In this document: piece after piece, positions 1 through 7,150 of the stretch
Numbering within the stretch: the first letter of the stretch is position 1
How the letters are laid out: every line of letters begins with the position of its first letter
NCBI GenBank assembly: GCA_965372385.1
Contig: CBDVCD010000165.1
Location: forward strand, 1-7,650
Source of the DNA: JASJBU01 sp965372385
GTDB lineage: Bacteria > Pseudomonadota > Gammaproteobacteria > Chromatiales > Chromatiaceae
Length of the DNA stretch: 7,650 nucleotides
Reading direction: 5' to 3'
Position numbers and translations under genes: made by a program
The notes under the pieces: model-generated
Told to the model about the DNA's origin: nothing
The model's input: the letters and a program-made list of their open reading frames with translations, nothing else
Database searches by the model: none

Positions 1-451
1 CGGCGCCCTGGTAGGTCTGGGTTATCTGTGCGGCATTGCGACCCTGCATCTTGGGCAGGCCCGCCTTGGCCACGGCGGCGAAACTGTAGGCACTGATGTC
101 GTGGGCCAGGGCGAAGCCTTCCCGGGTCAGGTTGTCCAGGTAACCCCCTTCCAGATGATCACGGGGGGCGAACCCAACCGAGTGAACAATGCCATCCAGG
201 CCATCCCAACGCTTGCCAAGTTCTTCGAACACAGCTGTAATCTGCTCATCGCTGGTGACATCCAGCGGAAGTATGATGTCAGAACCACACTGCTCGGCAA
301 TCTGGTCAACCCGCTTTTTCAGCTTGTCGCCCTGGTAGGTGAAGGCGAGTTCCGCCCCTTCCCGATGCATCGCCTTGGCGATGCCCCAGGCAATGGAACG
401 ATTGCTGGCCACGCCAACGATAAGAATACGTTTGTCTTGTAAAAATCCCAT
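1..451 (-). CDS. fabI: Enoyl-[acyl-carrier-protein] reductase (NADH) FabI, N-terminal part, cut by the window edge
   Basis: FabI catalyses the last step of each fatty acid elongation round, the NADH-dependent reduction of trans-2-enoyl-ACP, in the cytoplasm. The reading frame starts at the ATG at 451-449 and stays open to the window edge, giving 150 residues of an enzyme usually near 260. It begins MGFLQDKRILIVGVASNRSI, and Gly13, Ser16, Ser19 and Ile20 of the nucleotide-binding loop fall at the same numbers as in E. coli FabI. MHREGAELAFTYQ (28-40) and HSVGFAP (90-96) are family hallmarks, and Gly93, a known triclosan-contact position, is unchanged. Tyr147 matches E. coli Tyr146; the catalytic Tyr156 and Lys163 equivalents lie outside the window. 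An AAGGAA Shine-Dalgarno (464-459) precedes the start. Residues 142, 145 and 148 are Gln where E. coli has Leu, which is odd. The gene is divergent from the transporter operon. The family call is close to certain. Confidence 0.96.
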   Translation of the reverse strand, partial: MGFLQDKRILIVGVASNRSIAWGIAKAMHREGAELAFTYQGDKLKKRVDQIAEQCGSDIILPLDVTSDEQITAVFEELGKRWDGLDGIVHSVGFAPRDHLEGGYLDNLTREGFALAHDISAYSFAAVAKAGLPKMQGRNAAQITQTYQGA

Positions 452-490
452 GGAACAATTCCTTGGTGGTGTCATCGAACAGAAATGCGG

Positions 491-520
491 ATAATACGCG
501 CTTGTGCGTACTCCAGCGAA
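491..520 (-). promoter_or_regulatory. Candidate sigma-70-type promoter for fabI
   Basis: Read on the minus strand, TATTAT (496-491) matches the -10 consensus at five of six positions. A weak -35 candidate, TTCGCT (520-515), lies 18 bases upstream, and AT-rich sequence (about 521-535) lies above it. Transcription would begin roughly 33 bases before the fabI ATG, a normal leader length. The -35 match is poor, so this is tentative. I saw no convincing promoter for the plus-strand operon in 452-583, though one must exist there or be shared. Confidence 0.3.
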
Positions 521-583
521 ATAACAATTCAATAAGGTACCGGAATTTCCACGGATCGAAAAGAGCGGGTTTTTCCACTCCCC

Positions 584-2770
584 ATGCATAGAGATCAGCT
601 TAAAATACCCCGCTTTTTTGGCATCCTGCTGCCCCTTCTGTTGCTCATGGGTTGTGATGGAACCCCATGGAACAGCCCCTACCCGGCACAGGATATGGAT
701 GCATTCATCCTCTACAGCTCATTTGAAGAACGGCCTAAACATCTGGATCCCGTGCGCTCCTACGTATCCAACGAATACGCCTTCATCGGGCAGATCTATG
801 AGCCGCCCTTGCAGTATCACTTTCTGAAGCGTCCCTATGTGTTGCAACCCGCGACGGCCGTCGCGGTGCCCAAGCCGGTTTTTTTCGACCAGGATGGCAG
901 ACGTTTGCCGGATGATGCGCCACCTGAGCAGATTGCGGTGAGTGAATACCTGATCCGCATCAAACCCGGCATCCAATACCAGCCGCATCCCGCCTTTGCC
1001 CAAGATGGGACGGGCCACTATCGTTATCATCAGTTGGCCTTAAAGGATCTGGAGAAGATCAATGTGCTGGGGGATTTTCCCGAGACCGGCAGCCGGGAGT
1101 TGACTGCCGAGGACTATCTCTATCAGATCAAGCGGATTGCCTTTCCCAAGCTGCATTCCCCGATCGCCAGCCTGATGCAGGACTATATCCTCGGCTTTGA
1201 GCCATTCAGCGAAACGCTTAATGAGGCCTACCAGAAACTGAAAGAGGAAGCCGGTGAGAAAGAGGTCTTCCTGGATCTGCGCAACTTCTCCCTACAAGGT
1301 GCCGAGCTGGTGGATCGTTATAGCTACCGGATCCGGCTGCAAGGGAAATACCCTCAGTTCGTCTATTGGCTGGCCATGCCGTTCTTCGCGCCCATGCCCT
1401 GGGAGGCGGATCGCTTTTACACCCAGCCGGGCATGCCGCAACGCAATATCACCCTCAACTGGTACCCGGTGGGCACCGGTCCCTACATGCTGTCCGAGAA
1501 CAATCCCAACCTGCGCATGGTGCTGGAGCGCAACCCCAATTTCCATGACGATTTCTATCCGACCGAGGGCAATCCGGGCCAGGCGGAGCAGGGGTTGTTG
1601 GACGATGCGGGTAAGCGCGTGCCCTTCATCGACAAGGCGATCTACAGCCTGGAGAAGGAGACCATCCCCTACTGGAACAAATTCCTGCAGGGTTACTACG
1701 ACAACTCCGGTATCTCGTCCGACAGTTTCGATCAGGCGGTGCAGTTCACCGATCAGGGCGAAGCGGAACTGACCGAGGGTATGCGCGCCAAGGGTATCCG
1801 GCTGAGCACCGCGGTGCGTACCAGTAACTGGTACATGGGTTTTAACATGGCCGATCCGGTGGTGGGCGGTGATTCCGAACGCGCCCGCCTGTTGCGCCGG
1901 GCGATCTCCATCGCGGTGGATTTCGAGGAGTTCATCGCCATCTTCGCCAATGGCCGGGGAGTGGTGGCTCAGGGTATGCTGCCGCCCGGTATCTATGGCC
2001 ACAAGCCAGGCTTGGAAGGGATCAATCCCTATGTCTACCAGGTGGTGAACAACAAGGCGGTGCGTCGAGACATGCATGAGGCGCTGCAGTTGATGGCGCA
2101 GGCGGGGTATCCCGATGGACGGGATGCGGCAACCGGCAAGCCGCTGGTGCTCTATTACGATACCGCCGCTTCCGGGCCGGACAGCAAGGCCCAGCTCAAC
2201 TGGATGCGCAAACAGTTCGCCAAGCTGGGCGTTCAACTGGTGATCCGGGCGACCGACTTCAACCGCTTTCAGGACAAGATGCGCAAGGGCACGGAACAGA
2301 TATTCATGTGGGGCTGGAATGCCGATTATCCCGATCCGGAGAACTTTCTGTTTCTGCTCTATGGTCCGCACAGCAAGATCGACAACAATGGTGAGAATGC
2401 CTCCAACTACAAGAACCCGGAGTATGACGCCCTGTTCGAGCAGATGAAGAATATGGATAACGGTGCCGAGCGTCAGGCGATCATCGATCGCATGATGGAG
2501 ATATTGCGGCGTGACGCCCCCTGGTCATGGGGCTATTTCCCGAAATCCTTCTCCCTGCATCACGCCTGGTATAAAAACTCCATTCCGAACCTGATGGCGG
2601 ACAATACCCTCAAATACAAGCGCATCGATCCGCGGCTACGGGTGGAGAAGCGGCAGGGATGGAACCAGCCGGTCTTATGGCCGGTCATCACCCTGCTGAT
2701 TATTCTACTGATCTCCCTGATCCCCGCCTATGTGATGTTCCGCCGCAGCGAAAGGAGCAGTGCGATATGA
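584..2770 (+). CDS. Peptide-type ABC transporter substrate-binding lipoprotein (SBP family 5) with C-terminal membrane anchor
   Basis: This is the extracytoplasmic capture protein of the importer encoded by the operon. Residues 1-24 are a lipoprotein signal ending in a lipobox L-M-G-C with Cys24 as the lipidation site. The mature +2 residue is Asp25, the classical inner-membrane retention signal. SBP family 5 features include IYEPPLQY (71-78), GTGPYMLSENNPNLRMVLER (297-316), NWYMGFN (415-421), LRRAISIAVD (437-446) and WGWNADYPDPENFLF (576-590). At 728 residues it is much longer than the usual 500-600; the additional material appears to lie mainly around residues 96-245. Residues 697-717 form a hydrophobic helix followed by a basic tail (FRRSER), predicting a second anchor with the C-terminus in the cytoplasm. 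The ATG at 584 is the only plausible start: an in-frame stop lies at 533-535, and the Shine-Dalgarno is weak. The stop overlaps the next start. NppA, YejA and SapA are functional analogues; the substrate is not identified. Confidence 0.93.
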   Translation: MHRDQLKIPRFFGILLPLLLLMGCDGTPWNSPYPAQDMDAFILYSSFEERPKHLDPVRSYVSNEYAFIGQIYEPPLQYHFLKRPYVLQPATAVAVPKPVFFDQDGRRLPDDAPPEQIAVSEYLIRIKPGIQYQPHPAFAQDGTGHYRYHQLALKDLEKINVLGDFPETGSRELTAEDYLYQIKRIAFPKLHSPIASLMQDYILGFEPFSETLNEAYQKLKEEAGEKEVFLDLRNFSLQGAELVDRYSYRIRLQGKYPQFVYWLAMPFFAPMPWEADRFYTQPGMPQRNITLNWYPVGTGPYMLSENNPNLRMVLERNPNFHDDFYPTEGNPGQAEQGLLDDAGKRVPFIDKAIYSLEKETIPYWNKFLQGYYDNSGISSDSFDQAVQFTDQGEAELTEGMRAKGIRLSTAVRTSNWYMGFNMADPVVGGDSERARLLRRAISIAVDFEEFIAIFANGRGVVAQGMLPPGIYGHKPGLEGINPYVYQVVNNKAVRRDMHEALQLMAQAGYPDGRDAATGKPLVLYYDTAASGPDSKAQLNWMRKQFAKLGVQLVIRATDFNRFQDKMRKGTEQIFMWGWNADYPDPENFLFLLYGPHSKIDNNGENASNYKNPEYDALFEQMKNMDNGAERQAIIDRMMEILRRDAPWSWGYFPKSFSLHHAWYKNSIPNLMADNTLKYKRIDPRLRVEKRQGWNQPVLWPVITLLIILLISLIPAYVMFRRSERSSAI
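2751..2757 (+). promoter_or_regulatory. Ribosome binding site deciding the first permease start
   Basis: AAAGGAG lies 9 bases before the ATG at 2767 and 12 bases before a second ATG at 2770. This spacing favours 2767. The open frame extends back to an ATG at 2659, but the extra 36 residues are just the end of the binding-protein gene read in another frame. Confidence 0.7.
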
Positions 2771-3744
2771 TGGCCTATGTGATTCGGCGGGTGCTGTATG
2801 CCATCCCGATCCTGATCGGGGTGAACATCATCACCTTCCTGCTCTTCTTCGTGGTCAACTCGCCGGACGACATGGCGCGCATGCATCTGGGGGTCAAACG
2901 GGTGACTCCCGAGGCGATACAGGAGTGGAAGGCGGGGCATGGCTACGATAAGCCGACCCTCTACAACAGTTCGGCGCAGGGGATCGAGCATCTCACCGAT
3001 ACCATCTTTTTTCAGAAATCGGTGAAGCTGTTCCAGTTCGATTTCGGCTCCTCCGACGATGGCCGTGACATCGGCTATGACATCTCCCAGCGCATGTGGC
3101 CCAGCCTGGCCATCGCTCTGCCGGTGCTGCTGGTAGGGCTCACCCTGAATATTACCTTTGCCCTGCTGATCGCCTTCTTCCGCGCCACCTATATCGATTT
3201 CTGGGGGGTGGTGATCTGTGTGGTGATGATGTCGGTCTCGGCGCTTTTTTATATTATCGGCGGCCAGTATCTGGTGGGTAAGCTGCTCCATCTGGTGCCG
3301 ATCTCAGGCTACGATACCGGTCTGGGGGCGGTCAAATTCCTTATCCTGCCGGTGCTCATCGGCATTATCGGCGGTATCGGTGCAGGTACCCGCTGGTACC
3401 GCACCCTGTTTCTGGAGGAGATCAACCGGGACTATGTTCGCACCGCCCGGGCCAAGGGCCTCAGCGAGCAGTGGGTGCTGTTCGGTCATGTGTTCAAGAA
3501 TGCACTGATACCCATTCTGACCGGGGTGGTAGCGGTGCTGCCGCTGCTGTTCATGGGCAGCCTGATCACCGAGTCCTTCTTTGGCGTCCCCGGGCTGGGC
3601 AGCTACACCATCGACGCGATCAATAATCAGGACTTCGCCATTGTGCGCTCGATGGTCTTTCTCGGTTCGGTGCTCTACATCATCGGCCTGATCCTGACGG
3701 ATATCTCCTATACCGTCGTCGATCCCCGGGTGAGGTTGGCATGA
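2767..3744 (+). CDS. ABC transporter permease, DppB/YejB type
   Basis: This is the first of two inner-membrane pore subunits of the importer. The 325-residue protein starts MMAYVIRRVLYAIPILIGVN, a typical DppB N-terminus with the first membrane helix at about 10-31. A periplasmic segment with the LG...TPEAIQEWKAGHGYDKP pattern (41-63) follows, then GSSDDGRDIGYDI (94-106), corresponding to the usual G.S...g..V region. Further helices lie at about 113-139, 146-176, 187-206, 247-266 and 296-310. The cytoplasmic EAA loop that docks on the ATPase is DYVRTARAKGLSEQWVLFGH (222-241), followed by FKNALIP. The C-terminus DISYTVVDPRVRL is a DppB hallmark. Length is normal for the family (about 310-340). 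Its ATG overlaps the preceding TGA by four bases, and its TGA overlaps the next ATG by four, so translation is probably coupled. The family is certain; the substrate is not. Confidence 0.95.
   Translation: MMAYVIRRVLYAIPILIGVNIITFLLFFVVNSPDDMARMHLGVKRVTPEAIQEWKAGHGYDKPTLYNSSAQGIEHLTDTIFFQKSVKLFQFDFGSSDDGRDIGYDISQRMWPSLAIALPVLLVGLTLNITFALLIAFFRATYIDFWGVVICVVMMSVSALFYIIGGQYLVGKLLHLVPISGYDTGLGAVKFLILPVLIGIIGGIGAGTRWYRTLFLEEINRDYVRTARAKGLSEQWVLFGHVFKNALIPILTGVVAVLPLLFMGSLITESFFGVPGLGSYTIDAINNQDFAIVRSMVFLGSVLYIIGLILTDISYTVVDPRVRLA
3729..3735 (+). promoter_or_regulatory. Ribosome binding site for the second permease
   Basis: GGTGAGG lies 5 bases before the ATG at 3741, inside the last codons of the first permease gene. 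With the ATGA overlap it supports 3741 as the true start. Confidence 0.55.
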
Positions 3745-5141
3745 TCGATCTGGTGGTTCTCTGGACCGATGCACTGATCTTTCTGCTGGTGGTGCTGGTG
3801 GGTGGATTTGCTCTGTTTGCAAGTAAAAAAGAGCATCTGCGTGCGCCCTGGAAGGAGGTTGCCCGTAACAAGGTGGGTATGGGCGCCCTGGTGGTGCTTT
3901 CGGTGTATGTTGTTATCGGTCTGCTCGATTCGATCCACTACCGTCCTCAGGCGGATGAGCACGGCAAGACCGAGATCGCCGAGGTCTTGAGTCTCTTCGA
4001 CACGCTGGTGACGCCACTGCGCGCCCGTGAGGAGAAGACCTACTCCGCCCCCCTGGCGACCCATCAGTACACCAAGGAGAATCTCGAGTTGCCGGATGGC
4101 AGGACAATCCGGGACTATCCGCGGCTCAAATTCGGCGGGGCCCATCTCCAGAATCCGGAAAAAGACTGGTTGGCTGATATCCTGCTGCTGCTGTTGAAAG
4201 GGGCGATCGAGGGGTTATTGGTCTGGTTGCTGCTGTCCTCACTGCTGATCTTCTGGTCAGCCAGGCGCTCCGGCTGGGGTTTTCGGCGTAAGCTGCGGGC
4301 GATAAAGCAGTCAAATACCGATTTACCCTGGGGCACCCTGCTGCTAACCACGGGCACCTTATTGGTGGTTGGGTTTGGCGTCGGTGAACTGAGCCTGCAC
4401 TATCATCTGCTGGGCACCGACAAGGTGGGGGAGGATGTCTTCTACCAGGCCCTGAAGAGTATTCGTACCGGCCTGCTGATCGGTACCCTGACGACCTTGG
4501 TGATGCTGCCGGCGGCGATCCTGCTGGGCATCATGGCAGGCTATTTCCGCGGCTGGGTGGATGACGTCATTCAGTACACCTATACCACCCTCAACTCGAT
4601 TCCCGGCGTTTTGCTGATCGCGGCGGCGATCCTGATGATGCAGATCTACATGAGCAATCATGAGGAGGAGTTCGCCAGTCTGACCCAGCGGGCCGACATG
4701 CGTCTGCTGTTTCTCTGCATGATCCTGGGCGTCACCAGCTGGACCGGTCTCTGTCGTCTGTTGCGGGGCGAGACCTTCAAGCTGCGGGAGTTGGAATATG
4801 TGCAGGCCTCACTGGCCTTCGGGGTCGGCCATTTCACCATCATCGGGCGACATATCCTGCCGAATGTACTGCACATCGTGATGATCACCCTGGTGCTGGA
4901 TTTCAGCGGCCTGGTGCTGGCGGAGGCGGTGCTCTCCTATGTCAACATCGGCGTCGATCCGACCATGAACAGCTGGGGCAACATGATCAACGGCGCACGC
5001 CTGGAGATGGCCAGGGAGCCCATCGTCTGGTGGTCGCTGGCGGCCTCCCTGGTCTTCATGTTTACTCTGGTGCTGGCGGCCAATCTCTTTTCCGATGTAG
5101 TACGGGACGCCTTCGATCCGCGACTGCGCAGCACCCGTTAA
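3741..5141 (+). CDS. ABC transporter permease, DppC/YejE type, enlarged with extra N-terminal membrane segments
   Basis: This is the second inner-membrane pore subunit. At 466 residues it is far longer than standard DppC proteins (about 300). The canonical core starts at residue 222 with HLLGTDKVGEDV, the DppC signature preceding the permease fold. Core helices lie at about 243-268, 282-301, 320-337, 373-402 and 430-449. The EAA loop is in LEYVQASLAFGVGHFTIIGR (351-370), followed by HILPNVLH, and the C-terminus is DAFDPRLR. Ahead of the core are an additional N-terminal helix (7-27), a helix matching normal DppC TM1 (44-63, preceded by ARNK), a charged, probably periplasmic stretch (64-145), and two more helices (147-171 and 197-216) separated by a basic cytoplasmic loop (174-190). 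P. aeruginosa NppC and YejE are the relevant relatives; I recall similar enlarged permeases in other gammaproteobacteria. Start fixed by the ATGA overlap and GGTGAGG. Confidence 0.94.
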   Translation: MIDLVVLWTDALIFLLVVLVGGFALFASKKEHLRAPWKEVARNKVGMGALVVLSVYVVIGLLDSIHYRPQADEHGKTEIAEVLSLFDTLVTPLRAREEKTYSAPLATHQYTKENLELPDGRTIRDYPRLKFGGAHLQNPEKDWLADILLLLLKGAIEGLLVWLLLSSLLIFWSARRSGWGFRRKLRAIKQSNTDLPWGTLLLTTGTLLVVGFGVGELSLHYHLLGTDKVGEDVFYQALKSIRTGLLIGTLTTLVMLPAAILLGIMAGYFRGWVDDVIQYTYTTLNSIPGVLLIAAAILMMQIYMSNHEEEFASLTQRADMRLLFLCMILGVTSWTGLCRLLRGETFKLRELEYVQASLAFGVGHFTIIGRHILPNVLHIVMITLVLDFSGLVLAEAVLSYVNIGVDPTMNSWGNMINGARLEMAREPIVWWSLAASLVFMFTLVLAANLFSDVVRDAFDPRLRSTR

Positions 5142-5149
5142 ATAATGTT

Positions 5150-7150
5150 ATGAACGAACCCCTGCTGAAAATCGAAAACCTGCGGACCCGTCTCGGTGAT
5201 GAACAGAGCCCGGTCTGGGTAGTGGATGGGCTCGATCTTACTATCCACAAGGGCGAGACCTTCGCCCTGCTGGGCGAGTCGGGTTGTGGTAAGTCGATGA
5301 CCGCACTCTCCATGATGCGCCTGCTGCCACCCTCCGGTCGGGTTATGGAGGGTGACATCCATTTTGGCGGCACTGAACTGCTCTGGCTCAGCGAGCGGGA
5401 GATGCGCCAGGTCCGGGGTGGCCGCATGGGCATGATCTTCCAGGAGCCTATGACCTCTCTCAACCCGGTGCTGCGGATCGGCGATCAGATCGCCGAGGCG
5501 GTGCGTCTGCACGATGGTTCAAAGGGCAAGGTAGTTGATCAGCGGGTGGTCGAGTTGCTGGATGCGGTGGGTATCCCCGATCCGCCGCGTCGCGCAATAG
5601 AGTATCCACACCAGCTTTCCGGTGGCATGAAGCAACGGGTGATGATCGCCATGGCCCTGGCGGGGCGGCCCGAACTGCTGATTGCCGATGAACCGACCAC
5701 CGCCTTGGATGTCACCATTCAGGCCCAGGTCCTCAAGTTGCTGAAGGCATTGCAGCGCGAGACCGGTATGGCGATCCTGCTCATCACCCACGACCTGGGT
5801 ATTGTGGCGGAGAACGCCAATCGCCTGGCGGTGATGTATGCGGGGCAGATTGTCGAGACCGGGGATGTGCAGCATTTTTTCCAGGGTCCTATGCATCCCT
5901 ACAGCCGCAAGCTGTTCGAGTCCCTGCCGGACAGCCGCAAACGGGACGAGAAGCTGGCGGTCATCAAGGGTTCGGTGCCATTGCTGAATCAGACCTTCAG
6001 CGGCTGCCGCTTCCTGCAACGCTGTGAAGAGAGCGGGGAGCGTTGTGCTCAGGAGCTACCCCAGTGGCGCCAATTGAACGCAACTCAGGGAGTGCGTTGT
6101 CTGCTTTATGCAGAGGAGCCATTGATCTCCACTGCACGCAACAAGTCAGTGGCTGAGCGGCATGTTGTCGTCGAGAAGCCGTCTGAACCGCTGTTGGAGG
6201 TTACAGGCCTCAAGGTTCATTTCCCGATTCACAAGGGGGTGTTTCGCCGGGTGGTGGGGCAAGTACGGGCGGTCGACGGGGTGGATATGCTGATCCCGAA
6301 GGGCCGTACCCTGGCGCTGGTGGGGGAGTCGGGTTGTGGCAAGACCACGGTGGGCAAGGCCATTCTACAGTTGCTCAAGCCTACCGGAGGCACTGCTCGA
6401 TTCGAGGGTGACGAACTCACCCGGCTCAAGGGCGAGGCTCTGCGCCGACGTCGTGCCGATATGCAGATCATCTTTCAGGACCCCATGTCATCCATGAACC
6501 CCAGGATGCTGGTGGGAGACATCATCGCCGAGGGGATGAACGCACAGAAGATGGGGACCAAGAGCCAGCGCAGTTTTCGGGTCAATGAGTTGCTGGAGCA
6601 GGTGGGCCTGTCGACGGAGGCGGTCAGCCGCTATCCCCATGAGTTCTCTGGTGGGCAACGCCAGCGCATCTGCGTGGCCCGGGCCCTGGCGGTGGAGCCC
6701 AAACTCATCGTTTGCGATGAGCCGACCAGTGCCCTGGATGTGTCGGTTCAGGCGCAGATTCTGAATCTTCTGAAGGAGCTGCAGCATAAGCTTGAGCTCT
6801 CTTACCTCTTCATCACCCACAATATCTCGGTAGTCGCCTACCTGGCGGATGAGGTGGCGGTGATGTATCTGGGGCGCATTGTGGAACAGGGTCAGGTCGC
6901 TACCGTGCTGGAAAATCCGGCCCACCCCTATACCAAGGCGTTGCTTTCGGCAGTGCCAGTACCTGATCCCACCCATCAGAGGAATGTGATCCAGCTGGAA
7001 GGGGACATGCCATCGCCCGCGAATCCTCCGACTGGTTGCTATTTTCACCCCCGTTGCCCACAGGCCTTAGAGAAGTGCCGGGCGGCATATCCTGAACAGA
7101 AAGAAATCGGTAAGCATCACCGGGTCAGCTGCTGGCTGCATTCTGCATAA
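5150..7150 (+). CDS. Fused two-domain ABC transporter ATPase for peptide uptake (YejF/NppD/GsiA type)
   Basis: This protein hydrolyses ATP to drive the importer and combines the DppD-like and DppF-like ATPases in one 666-residue chain. Domain 1: Walker A GESGCGKS (42-49), Q-loop Gln98, signature LSGGMKQ (156-162), Walker B LLIADE (176-181), H-loop His214. Domain 2: Walker A GESGCGKT (392-399), Q-loop Gln443, signature FSGGQRQ (499-505), Walker B ending DE (523-524), H-loop His557. Each half ends in an oligopeptide-transporter C-terminal domain with four cysteines (286/292/299/317 and 630/636/643/661), the kind reported to hold a [4Fe-4S] cluster in Dpp ATPases. Residues about 319-347 link the halves. 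All catalytic motifs are intact. The ATG at 5150 is chosen because MNEPLLKIENLRT is the usual N-terminus; the open frame extends to 5030, but that part overlaps the permease. The start lies 8 bases after the permease stop, without a Shine-Dalgarno. It is the last gene of the operon. Confidence 0.96.
   Translation: MNEPLLKIENLRTRLGDEQSPVWVVDGLDLTIHKGETFALLGESGCGKSMTALSMMRLLPPSGRVMEGDIHFGGTELLWLSEREMRQVRGGRMGMIFQEPMTSLNPVLRIGDQIAEAVRLHDGSKGKVVDQRVVELLDAVGIPDPPRRAIEYPHQLSGGMKQRVMIAMALAGRPELLIADEPTTALDVTIQAQVLKLLKALQRETGMAILLITHDLGIVAENANRLAVMYAGQIVETGDVQHFFQGPMHPYSRKLFESLPDSRKRDEKLAVIKGSVPLLNQTFSGCRFLQRCEESGERCAQELPQWRQLNATQGVRCLLYAEEPLISTARNKSVAERHVVVEKPSEPLLEVTGLKVHFPIHKGVFRRVVGQVRAVDGVDMLIPKGRTLALVGESGCGKTTVGKAILQLLKPTGGTARFEGDELTRLKGEALRRRRADMQIIFQDPMSSMNPRMLVGDIIAEGMNAQKMGTKSQRSFRVNELLEQVGLSTEAVSRYPHEFSGGQRQRICVARALAVEPKLIVCDEPTSALDVSVQAQILNLLKELQHKLELSYLFITHNISVVAYLADEVAVMYLGRIVEQGQVATVLENPAHPYTKALLSAVPVPDPTHQRNVIQLEGDMPSPANPPTGCYFHPRCPQALEKCRAAYPEQKEIGKHHRVSCWLHSA

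Noticed and set aside
101..442. Plus-strand open frame of 113 codons at the left end
   Set aside because: It is antisense to fabI, whose minus-strand translation matches a known enzyme along its length.
1292..2371. Long minus-strand open frame of 359 codons opposite the binding-protein gene
   Set aside because: It is a codon-bias shadow of a well-supported gene, its translation is rich in His, Arg and Gln without recognisable domains, and no start signal precedes it.
2659..2766. 36-residue N-terminal extension of the first permease
   Set aside because: It overlaps the coding end of the binding protein in another frame; the ATG at 2767 has a good Shine-Dalgarno and gives the usual family N-terminus.
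5030..5149. 40-residue N-terminal extension of the ATPase
   Set aside because: It lies inside the second permease gene in another frame, and the ATPase family normally begins near MNEPLLKIENL.
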